Of a stretch of 64,000 bases of DNA, positions 1 to 11,697 are shown one piece after another. The notes under the pieces are model-generated. The model made no database searches. It was not told the DNA's origin and saw only the letters and a program-made list of their open reading frames with translations. This DNA is from Aplidium turbinatum (taxonomy: Eukaryota; Chordata; Ascidiacea; Aplousobranchia; Polyclinidae), in the NCBI GenBank assembly GCA_918807975.1, contig OU964930.1:13200372-13264371 (forward strand). Direction: 5' to 3'. Positions within the stretch are counted from its first letter, which is position 1, and each line of letters starts with the position of its first letter. Position numbers and translations under genes: made by a program.

Positions 1-1170
1 AAGGCAGCGAAAACAGCAATGGTTTTAGGTCAGCCAGGCTGTGCACTCGCTGATCTGCACACCTTGGCGCGTCATTGGGGGAATCCCAGGCAATAGCAAG
101 TTTTAGCTTGTTGGATTAGAGTTTGAGGTGATCAGCGCTGGAAACAACTTTTGCTAGAACTGAAGCAAAAGCAAGCTTTCTACGACAATGTAATTCAAAA
201 ATTTATTGCACAAACAAGAATCGAATTATGCTATAGATGAATTTTCCTTCTGTAGTCGAGGTGTTAAACATTTTCGTTTTTACCGGCGGATAAAAGTACA
301 GCCGACCAACATAGCAATCGACTTTCTTTTCTTGTTTATTATCGAGTTGCTTTGCTATTGTTTTTTGTTTTAACTTTCACCTGTTTGTTTTTAATTCGCT
401 TGTACATTTCTCAAGGTGTTGCGACCGTGCCTGATCCTTGCATGAAGCAAATCATTTCCATCTCGAGCACGCTTTAACTTTCGCGTTTTTTCAGACTCCT
501 GCTGTGTTATGGCAAGTAATATTGTTCGTTTTGATGGTCGGAAATAAAAAGTGAACTGAAGTATGTGACTTTAGAAATGCAACTTAATGTTTGATATTAT
601 TAAGTCTTTCATTCAATGCGCTGTCAAATAAATATCTATTTTGTATTCTTCTCCATTCCGACAACATTATTTTTGTCAGTTCTGTTCATGTTCAGAATTT
701 GTGCTGAAAATGCTCTGTGAACGCACCAAATTCAATGTTAATTTTAAAAATTTTCTGGGGGAGGCCCCCCGGACCCCCCGCTGTTGCTTTGTCGTCACTG
801 AACACCCTGTCAAAGTGGTCACGGTACGCCACTGATTCATACGTGTGTGCAAACCACATAACACATGGCAGTGAGTGCTTTTCTATAATAGGCTATTAAA
901 CCAACACCAAGGATAACAAGTTGAAAAGATTTCAGTTGACTTCAAAGCATTTAATCAAATATGATGCTATTTAAGAAATTATACTATCACTCTGTTAGTA
1001 TATCGGTTTAAAAGTATAAAGATTTTGCTTAAGTATATAAATTATAGAAAGAAGTGTTCTCGATCAAGAAATTGGAGGTAGCAGAAATTATGAAAAGGCA
1101 CACATCCATAGGATTCCATAGTAGTCATGTTTTTTTTAGCTTTCTTTTTTTAATAACAGAACAATCTTAC
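1..1170. other. No gene recognised; transposon-end fragment
   Basis: This stretch lies in the direction in which the ZFYVE-type gene continues, but I find no exon coding for a FYVE zinc finger, so the next exon is either very short or outside the window. The end near 833 (TACGCCACTG, reverse complement CAGTGGCGTA) and the adjoining C-rich and G-rich stretch at about 755-785 look like one end of a hAT-type element; a related end lies near 34,234. Positions about 410-545 weakly resemble 18,360-18,500 and may be a diverged repeat. Confidence 0.4.
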
Positions 1171-3899
1171 CAGCATGGGGAAAATGTTGAACTGATCTTT
1201 CATTGGAACTAGTTGAATACGTCATGGATGGGTCCTGTTGAACAATCGTTCCAGCGGAGTAATCTCCAGCTATCACAGATGAGTATGACGGAGGGGAAGA
1301 ACTAGGAATTCTTTGTTCTTCATCCTCTTCATCTAAAGCAGCTGGTAATGAAGATGGTCGTTCTTGACTCTCTTGAGGGAGGTCAGAAGGCACTTCATTA
1401 GCAATTAAGCTATCACTGGATGTAGAAATAGTTTGTGGTTCGTTAGGAGTTGGTGAAGAGGAGGAAAATGGGTTAGGGCTACTGCGATCATCTGATGTAT
1501 GAACCTCACTTCTGAGATTTGCTCTTTTAAGAGATGTTTCAGGTGCTGAAGCACGCTCTCTAGTATTGTGAGTAAATGGACTGGAAGAACTTGAAGCAAC
1601 AATATCTTTGTGAAATATTTTTTTCAGTTTAGGACGATCTTTCGTGACAGAAAGTTCAGGAGAATTTGTGCTGGCATGTGAACTTTCTACTGCAGATATT
1701 TGAGAGCAATTACTTACTTTATGAACAGTAGTAGCATTTGATATTGTAGAACTTTCTTCACTTGCATTTGATGAGGTAGACTCACTTGGAAAGTCTAAAT
1801 CCAGTAGGTGTGGTGCAGACTTAATACTTTGATTATTGTCAGCCCGATCTTCACTTAAACGATCAAGACCAGAAATGCTTTCCTCCATGAATTTCAAAAA
1901 TTCTGTGTCATCAACTTCAACATTCTCTGTAAAGCCAACCACATGACTGGGAGAAGCAACACCATGATCAGTTTGTTCAGGCACATGATTCTTAGATTCA
2001 GCTTCAGGTTTTTGATTTGATTGGATACTTGTGTGGTTTGACACATCCGTTGTTTCGAATGAATTTAAAACTGCATTGCTTTCATCCAAATTTTCGATCT
2101 TTACAGTATCAGACAAGTCCTCTTTAGCAGAGCTGTTGATTTCATCTATTGTACCGGTAGCATTACTTTCTGAATTTGGTTGAGTTGGTGTGAACGATAA
2201 TAAAAAATCGAGGTCTTTTATGGTTTCATTTTGTATTTCGTTTGTTGTTGTAGTAGCAGGAATACTTGGAGCAGAAAAATCAATAAGCAAATCAGGTCCA
2301 GTTTGTGGGGTATTTATAACATCAGAGTTACAAGGGGGAGAAGCATTGTTCAATGTTTCTCCACTATTGGTGTTACTTGCAATGCTATTAAGGTTATTTA
2401 AAGCTGGTGTTTGATTGGTGCTAGAGGGGACAGAAACCTCTTTTCTTTTTTCCAGTGCAACCTTTTTCTTTGGTACTGAAATAGAAAAAAATAATCATCA
2501 ACAAGTTAACTAAATTTTAAATTAAACCCAAGCAAAAAATAAATTAAAGTGCAGCATTTAATATATAATTACAGAACAACATCAGATAAGTCATGCACTA
2601 CCTAAGGTTTGATGTTAAATAACAATTATCAAATCATTCATATAGAACAATAATTCCTCACTGCACAAATGTTTGCTTTAATTAGTAACTAGTTTAGTTT
2701 AGAAAATTGACTAATTTTGTTAACGAGAATTTTTGATATCTGTACAAATTAATGATTATCTAAAATATTTTGTAAATGTATAATTGTATATTTTTAACTT
2801 GATGGTTTATTAGTTTTGTTTATTATTAATTTTATTGGTGCTAAGTTTGTGTGGTTATAGTATACCCACAACCTGATGTTTTACATCTGCTTGAGCGCAT
2901 GACATCTTGCTTGAGTGATGTAAGCTAATCATTGCCAGTTAGCCACAGAGGCTATGGTTACAATATATGGTAATTCCAGCCTATGCTTTTACAAACAGAT
3001 AGCACAAATTTGCCTATTATACTAGAATACCGGGCAAGAAAATATTATGCAAATAATTGAGAGCTGACTCCATGACAATATGTCCCTTTGCAGTATACAA
3101 CTAATGGTACGTACCTGCTGTGTTTTGCATATGATTTGCAGTGTACTAAGTTATTGTAATGGGTGCAAAGCTAGGTTTTTTTTTCGGTCATTGACCAATT
3201 TTTTAGCAAAATGTCCGAAAAAAATATAGTCAATTTTGTCAAAATGTCCGAAAAAATATATAGTCAATTCGGTGAAAATGTCCGAAAAAAAACAACATTT
3301 CTCAGCAAAACTTAATGTTATAGCTAGTCAGAAAGTGCAAATTATGGTATCAGCTACTTCAAAGGAAATATTTTCATCAAAAAAAATGATCGAAATAAAT
3401 AAAAAATGACCAAATTTTTTCAAGTCATTTCGGACAAATGACCGAAAAGTCTCAGCGAAAAAAAAAAAACCCAGGTGCAAAGTAAAGCATGATCATATTG
3501 TTAATATATTAAAATGACATGTTGCTGTATCACATTGCCTCAACAATGTATTACTTACAAGATACCGTATCATGTAGAGATTCACCAATATAATCAATGA
3601 ATTGTTTATTTCATAAAAAAAAAACACAGAAGAGACATAAAATAATACAGGTAACACTTACAATGTTTAAGCTTTGTTTTTGATAGATAGACAACAACAC
3701 AATTATATATATATATAATAGTCCACTAGTCAGTTGCTACAAAGACGTTTATGATGTTGTAAATATTGATCACTTTAGATGAAATAGGAAATATTTTCTT
3801 CAAGTTTTCACATAATTTACCTGTAGGTGTTTCACTTTCTTCAAACTCATCTAAAATTTTGTCTAAATCAGATGTGGCAGCAAAAAAAATATCTTCCAT
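1171..3899 (-). CDS. SARA/endofin-type FYVE-domain protein, N-terminal part
   Basis: Two coding exons are visible: 3821-3899 with the ATG, and 1171-2475. The join is phase 1 with good splice sites, giving about 461 residues. The first 26 residues (MEDIFFAATSDLDKILDEFE and the next six) match the conserved N-terminal helix of ZFYVE16/endofin and ZFYVE9/SARA ([20 protein letters not shown] in human endofin). The rest is low-complexity, rich in Ser, Asn and acidic residues, as in that family before the FYVE finger. Family members bind PI3P on early endosomes and act as scaffolds in TGF-beta/BMP-Smad signalling. The exon ends in a donor at 1170, so FYVE, Smad-binding and C-terminal domains must lie left of the window. 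An SPPSY stretch near the end of exon 2 is a PPxY motif that could bind WW domains. Whether this is the SARA or the endofin orthologue cannot be decided here. Confidence 0.8.
3171..3474. mobile_element. 304-bp non-autonomous hAT-like MITE
   Basis: The element lies in the first coding intron of the ZFYVE-type gene. It has ends reading CTAGGTTTTTTTTTCGG and, on the other strand, CTGGGTTTTTTTTTTTTCGC, and is flanked by a perfect 8-bp duplication GTGCAAAG (3163-3170 and 3475-3482). Inside, a unit containing AAAATGTCCGAAAAA recurs about three times at 3209-3290, and an inverted version appears near 3425. The 8-bp duplication fits hAT; no coding capacity is seen. Confidence 0.7.
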
Positions 3900-4353
3900 T
3901 GCAACGATTCTTCATTACCAATTGAAGTGCTGTGGTAGTATGTAAAACTTATAAACTATAACAGAGGTGAGCTAATTTCTTGCAAGCAACCAAATTAATT
4001 GACAAATAACACATACTGCAAAAAGCAGTACCAGTAATTAAATTGTTGTTAAGTTATTCATATTTTACATAACATTCGATTTACCAACAAAAATTACAAT
4101 TAAAAAAGAGACTATGTTTATATGTAACTTGCTTATTATTGCAAGTTTAATCAAAACTTAACAATATTAACCAAGCTAATATCATGACGTTTACAAAACT
4201 TCAATGGTTAAAAGAAAAACAGTTCGAAATCTGAATCTCAAGAGCTTGTAACTTTAACAAGATTGTTAAACTAAAAAGATTGTTAAAGATCATCAGGATT
4301 TCCTGACATACCATACCCAGAGCTGAACCCATGACGATTTGGCTGAACCCGAA

Positions 4354-4839
4354 GCAAGGTTGCCAACCCGTCTTCACCAAAAAAAGCCAGACCTAGTCAC
4401 AAAAAAAGCCAGCAAAAAACAGCTGAAAAAAGCCAATTAGTATTCATTAAACATACACAACCAAATAGTGTCCCACCGAACTTTGACTTCAGCGACAACG
4501 CAGAAACTTAGTTAATGAAAAGACAAACAACTAGAAAATTTTCTAGTTTCGGCTTCAAAACGAAATTCGGTCGGACACTACAACCAAATATAAGGTAGAA
4601 ATTACTGCTTGAATTGACGCAGACCGAATTTTTTTCCTAAAAAAAATCGCGAAAGATAAAATTAAGCCAAAAATATCTTGCCTTTTTATTAATTTGACAA
4701 AAAATTGATGAAACATAAAAAAAGGCCAGAAAAAGCCTAATTTTTCTGGCTTTTTTTATTTAAAAAGAATAAGCCAAGCGAGTTGAAAAACAGCCAGATT
4801 CTCAAAATCTGGCTTCAAAAAAACCAAATTGGCAACTCT
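4354..4839. mobile_element. 486-bp non-autonomous hAT-like MITE
   Basis: A perfect 8-bp duplication AACCCGAA (4346-4353 and 4840-4847) brackets a sequence whose ends share GTTGCCAA in inverted orientation, followed on both sides by AAAAAGCCAG-type runs. AGCCAG/AGCCAA words repeat through it. No protein is encoded. The duplication length suggests hAT; the TIR is too short to assign a family. Confidence 0.65.
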
Positions 4840-5677
4840 AACCCGAAATTCCCGAATTGCTCAATTGGGTTTTATGACTGTGTTGCCAGATACCCACAAA
4901 AAAGCTTTTGTAATAGTAATCCAGTAGTAATAGTAATCCAGTTTTAATCCGGTGATGTTCTCGTTACCGAGGGTGGCCGAATTCACTTCCGAGCGCCGCA
5001 ATCGCTTTCATAACCTGCCTCCACATTGATCTGTTTAACGCGTCCTCGTTTGTCAAGCTCAAGCTTTGCTGTTTTCTTTCTCAACTTGCCTTTTACACTT
5101 TTTCTTGGGTCTTCCTTGTTTTCGATGACCCTCCACTCGTAACTCCAGCGCTCTTCTCAAAACATCATCATCCCTTCTAAAAACATGCCCATACTCACTC
5201 CAATCGCCTTTGCTAACTTATCAACATTCTCATTCAACCCAAGCAAGTTAATAAGTTCTTCGGTAGCGTATTCCTTTTGTCCATCAGCTTCAAATAACAG
5301 TAGCCTACAATGCCCTTAGCGTACCATCGCTCTCTCAGTTCTTCTTAAAATCGCTACTTCGTTTCCCCATAAACACCATGTCTCACGTTCGTACAGCATT
5401 GCAGATATCACGCCACTTTTTTTTTTATAAATGTTTCCTCTCATTTTCAATGGAAATTGTAGCGCCCGAGCACTCTCTCTCTGACGTCACGCGCGCTGGA
5501 ATCCACTTGATTTGTACTGTGGTACGAAACAGCTTAATCCGCTTACGGGATTTTCTCTATTTCGGTACCACAAACCTAAGTTGTTTCTGGTAGAACACAA
5601 GGGTCGACTTGCCTTCGCTGAGCAAGCTCCCACTCTCGCATGTGAGCCAACGTCGACCAACGGGTGTGAGGATTAGC

Positions 5678-5819
5678 GACCCTCACCCGCAGTACCGTAC
5701 CATACCGCGGGCTTTTAGCGCAATTCTGTGTCTCGCTTAGAAATTTAAGACCCTCACTCGAAGTACCGTACCATACCGCGGGCTTTTAGCGTAATTCTGT
5801 GTCTCGCTTAGAAATTTAA
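5678..5819 (+). repeat. 71-bp direct tandem duplication
   Basis: Two adjacent 71-bp units (5678-5748 and 5749-5819), each starting GACCCTCAC and ending GAAATTTAA, differ at about three positions. Each contains AGTACCGTACCATACCGCGG. The pair lies in the roughly 600 bp of unassigned DNA between LINE pieces. Confidence 0.85.
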
Positions 5820-6099
5820 GCAATTGTAAGCATTAAATTTTTAGAAGAATGCCAAACCGCATTCTGACATGGACACGTAGATTTGCCGTTATATGTTACA
5901 TCGTATGGATGTGTAGCCTAAAGCGTTTGTAATGCGCATACTAGCGCTTTCCCAATCAAGACTAGGATCCTTCTTAAGCAAATATAACCATGATTCCTGA
6001 CTCACTTTTGTTACTTAGTCTGACTTAGCCGTACTCAGTTTTAATCAGTATTGAATTCTTAATTTCTCAAGTCAAGCTATAAACTCAAGTCAATGCAGT

Positions 6100-6674
6100 T
6101 GTTCCGTACAATCGATCGTTCACCAAATCAAACGTCACATAAAACCGTTCTGGTCTACTTAACCTAGCTGGCGTCTTACGTCATGGAAATTGCTAAAAAA
6201 TGTCCAGAGATTGCAACATACTTCGTAAGACCTGTAAATTAAAGCATTGCACCTGTAGCATAACATTGCACAACCGTTTAAACACCTGTTGAGAATTGCA
6301 TAACAATGCATATGCACTATATTACGTCACAGAAGCTGGTTACGTACAGTTAAAATATCGCAATCAATTCGTCATTTTAGATATGTCGTTTTGAAAAGTT
6401 GGTCGAATATTTAACTGCTTGCTTGTGCTTACCAACTAGACGAAATTTCCGTCTTTTATCTCAGTAATTTGTATTGTGGTGACAAGTTTTTAGTGGTGTA
6501 TCGCGTTGTACTCCATTTTCGACAGCCTGTGGTTATATTTTGCTGAAATACAATTCTTGAAAAAAGACGTTTTCAGAGGAATATTTTTTCGTGTCATTGC
6601 ATACAAACGAACGGATCCGGAAAATTTATGTTACAGCTTTCACACGAAGATATTATGGTTTACCGCTGTGACCA
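6100..6674 (+). mobile_element. Solo LTR (copy 1), fossil
   Basis: A 575-bp sequence starting TGTTCC and ending GTGACCA is flanked by a perfect 5-bp duplication GCAGT (6095-6099 and 6675-6679). TG...CA ends plus a 5-bp duplication are the hallmark of an LTR left after recombination between the two ends of an LTR retrotransposon. It lies within the older LINE. No internal region is present, and the superfamily is not assigned. Confidence 0.85.
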
Positions 6675-7155
6675 GCAGTCACTGCCGCTTCACCACTACC
6701 ACTGGCATTTAATTTATCTGCTAGATAGCAAAAGGCATTCACTGATTCAACTTCGTCATTCAGCCATTCAACTGGACTAACCATTCTTTTTTCAATTTGC
6801 TTGCATGTTTGACATTCAAAACCATCTCCAGATCTGCATGTCAGTCTCTGCAATCTGCATGTCATCTTTGCACATCTTCCATGCACCTCCTTCTTGCATT
6901 TCGTACACATAACATAATTTTGCCTTTTTCACTCTTTTTCCACATACCCCACAAGGGTCGGTTTTGCTCATTGTATTTTTTCTTTCCATTCTATTACAAT
7001 CTTTGTCTTTTTCATATTGACACGCATATCTGTACATTGCAGTGACTCCTTCTATTTCTGAGATTTCTCTCTCAGATCTTCCATTGCGTCACTGTCACTC
7101 AACAAAACTAAATCATCGGCGTACAGTATATCTCCATCAATGAATTTTCTCTTAC

Positions 7156-7701
7156 TGTTCCAGCCAATTGTTCACCAAATCAAACGTCATATAAAAACCG
7201 TTATGGTCTACTTAACCTAGCTGGCATCTTACGTCATGGAAATTGCTAGAAAATGTCCAAATATTGCACCATCGGTCGTAAGACCTGATGAAATATTGCA
7301 TCACTACCTTTGAACACCGGTTTGAATTGCGTGACAATGTCTTTCATTATTGCGTCACAGTTACTGTCTACGTGCATTTGAGATATCGCAAATTATTCTA
7401 GTCATTCTTAAAATTGTTTGTTGGAAGTCAGTCGCATATTTAACTGTTTGCTTGGTGCTTGCTAGCTGGACAAATTTTCCGTCTTTTATCTAAGTAATCT
7501 GTTCTGTAGTGACAAGTTTTAGTGGTGTACGGCGTTGCACCCCATTTTTGACAGCTTTGAGGCTAATTTTACAGAAATACAATTTTGAATAAACGTTTCG
7601 AAGGAGTGTTTCTTTTTCGGTCATTACATGCAGACGAACGGATTTGGGAATCTTATGTTACAATTTTCCCACGAAGAGATTATGGTTTACCGCTGTGACC
7701 A
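7156..7701 (+). mobile_element. Solo LTR (copy 2), fossil
   Basis: Same family and orientation as copy 1, 546 bp, with TG...CA ends and a perfect 5-bp duplication CTTAC (7151-7155 and 7702-7706). The LINE reading frame resumes on both sides, which confirms the insertion point. Confidence 0.85.
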
Positions 7702-7760
7702 CTTACACATTCGGTATTCACATCAATCACAATGGCAAAGATTAGAGGAGAGAGGTGAAT

Positions 7761-8140
7761 GTCCTTAAATCCAATAACACTGAACTAAGCTGAATAGAAG
7801 AAAACACGTCTCCAGAAAAAAACGAAACATTAAGTCTGTCAAGGTTTCTTTTTATCTCTTACCAGGAAAGAGACTTGGAAAGGTTCAATGACGTAGTTTA
7901 ATGAGATATTACCGAAAGGCAGTCAATTAAATGTCGGATAGTTCTACTGGTGAAATGATAATGAAAATTCTTGAAGGACTTTAACGAAGGGCTTCTCGAA
8001 TAAATCTCATTTCGAACACAATTTATATCAGCACCAATTCTCATCTACTTGTATTCAATTACTTCAAATCTCAATCAACAATAATCTCTGCACTTATTAC
8101 CAATCCACAACTCAAAACACAACTCTCATAATCAACTCAT
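7761..8140. other. Stretch with no gene recognised
   Basis: AT-rich sequence right of the LINE piece. I see no clear coding frame, RNA gene or element ends. Confidence 0.4.
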
Positions 8141-8345
8141 CAATCAATCAATCAATGTTTTATTTGTCAGTAACAGGAACATATAGGTACATGTTTGAAA
8201 TATGCAAATAATATAGGCTACACAATGCAAAAGTTACACAAGTTCCCATACCGACAGGGAGACAACGAGACGACCATACGGTCTATTAGTCAATTGCCAC
8301 CCTACGGAAATAACGATTTTGCCATAATAAGCTTACAAGAGAAAA
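8141..8345. repeat. SINE-like or LINE-tail repeat with (TCAA)n end
   Basis: A stretch beginning with four to five TCAA units, followed by TGTTTTATTTGTC, then about 190 bp of non-coding sequence. SINE family C copy 3 at 38,028 begins with a similar TGAT run before TTTTATTCTCGG. This suggests a retrotransposed element in minus orientation with a simple-repeat 3' tail. No tRNA-like head is clear. Confidence 0.35.
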
Positions 8346-8425
8346 AATAAATAAAACGTTAAAACGTTCCCGCGCTTCAACGAATCAACATACGCACCAA
8401 AAAAAAAGAAGCGTATTTAAGATAA

Positions 8426-8644
8426 TGTTCCCGACAATGGTTCACCTAATCAAACGTCATATAAAAACCGTTCAGGTCTACTGAATCTTAGCGTATTACG
8501 TCATGGAATTTTCCTAAAAATGAGCCAAAATTGCACCATCGTTCGTAAGACTTGTGTCAAACCTGTTTAAACATGAAACATGGCATCACCATCTTTGAAC
8601 ACCTGTTTGAATTGCGTGACAATGTCTTTCACTATTACGTCACA
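8426..8644 (+). mobile_element. Truncated LTR (copy 3), fossil
   Basis: The first 219 bp of the same LTR family (start TGTTCCCGACAATGG), ending abruptly after GTCACA where the 371-bp tandem repeat starts. The remainder of the LTR is not found on the other side of the array. Confidence 0.75.
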
Positions 8645-9526
8645 ATGAATAAATGGGAGACAATTAATTGTCGTGATCACGCAGGGCGTGAACTGAAAGA
8701 CGATCGATTCGCCATTGAAATGCGTTGGGCAAAAGCTTCGTTGGGGGGCTGTCTCCGAACAACGATTGCTCGCATATTAAACAAGATATAAAAATGAAAG
8801 TTAGCCCTTCAATAAACAGTAATATGTTCTTTTAATTGGTTGTCGTTAAATGTTTTTATCATTGCAAATAAACTTTTGATAATGGTTTTAATTTGGTCAA
8901 GTTTAGGTGGCCACCAGATGGAGCTAGTAGTATTTTGGGACTTGATATTAACTTAGTTGGTTAGATCTATACTTGTGCTTTTCAACGATAGCAAATCTGT
9001 TGAAATTGAGCAAGAAATGAATAAATGGGAGACAATTAATTGTCGTGATCACGCAGGGCGTGAACTGAAAGACGATCGAAAGCTTCGTTGGGGGGCTGTC
9101 TCCGAACAACGATTGCTTGCATATTAAACAAGATATAAAAATGAAAGTTAGCCCTTCAATAAACAGTAATATGTTCTTTTAATTGGTTGTCGTTAAATGT
9201 TTTTATCATTGCAAATAAACTTTTGATAATGGTTTGAATTTGGTCAAGTTTAGGTGGCCACTAGATGGAGCTAGTAGTATTTTGGGACTTGATATTAACT
9301 TAGTTGGTTAGATCTATACTTGTGCTTTTCGACGATAGCAAATCTGTTGAAATTGAGCAAAAAATGAATAAATGGGAGACAATTAATTGTCGTGATCACG
9401 CAGGGCGTGAACTGAAAGACGATCGATTCGCCATTGAAATGCGTTGGGCAAAAGCTTCGTTGGGGGGCTGTCTCCAAACAACGATTGCTCGCATATTAAA
9501 CAAGATATAAAAATGAAAGTTAGCCC

Positions 9527-11697
9527 AGAGATATAAATACAGAGATAGGCAAAGTGGCCAATTCGTAAATCGATGTTGAAAAATGATGACGTCACCGTCA
9601 CGGTGCGTGGATATGGATCAACAGCGATAAGGGAAAGGCTACGAGGCATTCAGTACAGTATTTTCGATTTCGGAGTTCACTTAGTTTACGTTTTGAAAAC
9701 GAAGGTTATAAAAGCATACGATATATTTTAGGCTACGGTATAGGAAAATGGAAGTTTTATATGTTCCAATACGTCTTGGCTCACACGTTTTGTACAAACA
9801 AATGGCATGTTGTTTGACAAAAGAAAAGGCATTCGATAATTCCAATCATGCCATTAACTGATAATTTCAATCCTTTAAAGGTTTGGTCAGATATGAATTT
9901 CTTTTTTCTAATTTCCCTGGAAACTTGAGTGTCTGCATTTATCTGTTCATGCCAATTATTAAGATACGGCAAAAATACACCTTGCAATCGTTCAAGTCTG
10001 GCATCAGTAGTTGAATAATATGTTTTTTTCGGTTTCCGATTTGAATACTAAATTAGATCTTAGGCTACTTTCATTTCATCAAACGTTATATAAAGGTATT
10101 TCTCAAAATCTTTGCATGAATCACTTTGATTTTTTAATGCATCCAGAATATGATTGCTGAATGTCCCGGTTTGGTTTTGATGCACATGACGATAATCAAA
10201 TAAAGTACGTTTTGATGGCAAGCGCAAAACTCCACGAAGTTGATCCGAGTTGATCATATGCAGAGGAACTTTTTAACTGCAGGCTGAGAGCAAATCGGAT
10301 AATCTCAGGATGATATTTTGTTTTACAATTCTTTTGATTAACTTTAAGTTGACTTTCAAAAAATATTTATTGAAAATCATTCAACATTGTAATACATTGT
10401 ATGCTTTGTAATATATATACAATGCAATTAGTGCCAATGACCGGCTTTGTTGTAATACCGGGACAAATTTTTGCTGGAAGTGCTTCTAATTCTGTGATTT
10501 GGGCACCAAGCTTGTTACAGAACATTGTGTCCTGACTGTCCTCAGACACTTTAAAATGAAAGTTAGACACACTAAATTTGTATTGTAATGTTGAGATATT
10601 TACAATAAGAACAAGGTCGTTCTTTTGAATTGAAATATAATCTGCATGTTCTTGAAATTGCCACCCAATTCGTTTTATCCTGTTAAAAGATTTCTTGACA
10701 TCTCCAATGTTTTCATGTATTGATGGTGTAATTCGGTCTCGGACCAGTGTTAGACGCATAGTGGATACAGCAGCTTATCACCGGTTCTCTGTGGCAAGTT
10801 TAAGCATGGGACGGCACCAAACTTCAAAGATTTAGCCTACTGCTACTTTTGGAATTTATTATTATGTCCTCTGCATTAAAGTGTTTCTCACAAATTCTAG
10901 CATTTCCTTTGTGAAGAACTTGTTTAATATTATCTCTTGGATCACGTTCATCTCTATACTTAAGTATGACATTCTTCAAAACTTCATTATGCCACACTGT
11001 ATTTCCCTTTCGCATAAACATTGACAGCTTAAATATCGAAAAACCTTTTACTTCTATCCGTGTGACACTGAGGGATTGGGCGATTCGAAGCTGGCATTTA
11101 TAATCTAATAAATAACTGCAAATAAATAGCATAATGATAACATTCCTGAAATTATAAAACAAATATGAATGATTATAACAACAGAATTCATAACTGTAAA
11201 ATACACCACAATTCATAACCTAATCTTGCAAATGGTGATAAGAACTACCATGCCCATGACTAAGTATTTAGCTAGTTAGTTTAAAAACTGAAACTCTTGC
11301 TAAACCTGCATGTTGCTTCCTACATATACTCGCAAAATAATCAATAAATCCAAAAGGGCTACCGTAATCTGCTAGGGTTATTGCCGACTGGTCAATAATA
11401 CATACGGTAACTTAGCTTGATAGCAATTAAGTTATCTACCATATTTAATTTTCCAATAGACGAATATTAATGCAAGCTCTACAAAACTGAATTTGGAACC
11501 ATCAAATTCCATGGAACTTCCTCACTAAACCTGTAATCCTCTGGGTAAACTGCTTGAAATTATCACGTTTTGCAGTTTGCGGGCATCGAGAGCTGCCGCT
11601 TGATCCCTATCCAGTCAACCGTGACCGCTTTTCAACATCGCCGCCTGTTTAAAGCGCACGCGGATTCTATTGCCTATCTCTTGTATTTATATCTCTG
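9527..11697 (-). mobile_element. Internally deleted P-type DNA transposon
   Basis: Terminal inverted repeats begin CAGAGATATAAATACA on the right (reverse complement) and AGAGATATAAATACA on the left. An 8-bp duplication GTTAGCCC (9519-9526 and 11698-11705) is copied from the satellite unit. A subterminal inverted CGATGTTGAAAA is present near both ends, as P elements have internal inverted repeats. On the minus strand the order is a THAP-like piece (10,824-11,216, with ARICEKHFNAEDI), an undefined piece (10,367-10,759), LRGVLRLPSKRTLFDY and YLYITFDEMKV (10,060-10,257; the D of FDEMK matches the first catalytic Asp of P/THAP9 transposases), then FLPYLNNW and SDQTFKGLKLSVNG (9,781-9,987). The catalytic middle and C-terminus are missing, so it is not autonomous. 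Length is 2,171 bp. Confidence 0.88.
10060..11216 (-). pseudogene. P-element/THAP9-like transposase remnant
   Basis: Coding pieces of a P-type transposase in three frames, interrupted by stops. The THAP part keeps a C-terminal CxxHF motif (CEKHF), but the earlier C2 half is not clearly seen. The LPSKRTLFDY block and FDEMK block are well conserved. A fourth piece at 9,781-9,987 corresponds to the end of the GTP-binding insertion domain. Sequence between the first Asp and that domain is absent, so the protein cannot be catalytic. Confidence 0.8.

Larger units (their letters stand above)
4960..7760 (-). mobile_element. Broken LINE (reverse transcriptase, zinc knuckle, C-terminus), interrupted
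   Basis: Read on the minus strand, pieces of one non-LTR retrotransposon follow each other in order. 7,705-7,760 gives LSPLIFAIVIDV. 6,675-7,155 gives ILYADDLVLLSDSDAMEDLRE (the catalytic YADD block), then a Cys-rich knuckle (CGVCGKRV, CTKCKKEVHGRC) and VNAFCYLADKLNASG. 4,960-5,490 gives SAMLYERETWCLWGNEVAIL, RRTERAMVR and EELINLLGLNENVDKLAKA. This order is typical of LINE proteins. There are in-frame stops and frame changes in each piece, and the 5' part is missing. Two solo LTRs (6,100-6,674; 7,156-7,701) and about 600 bp of unassigned DNA (5,490-6,094) sit inside it. The clade is not assigned. Confidence 0.8.

Noticed and set aside
1-200. Plus-strand frame resembling a transposase start
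   Set aside because: Open for only about 31 codons from the window edge, then stops; no recognisable motif.
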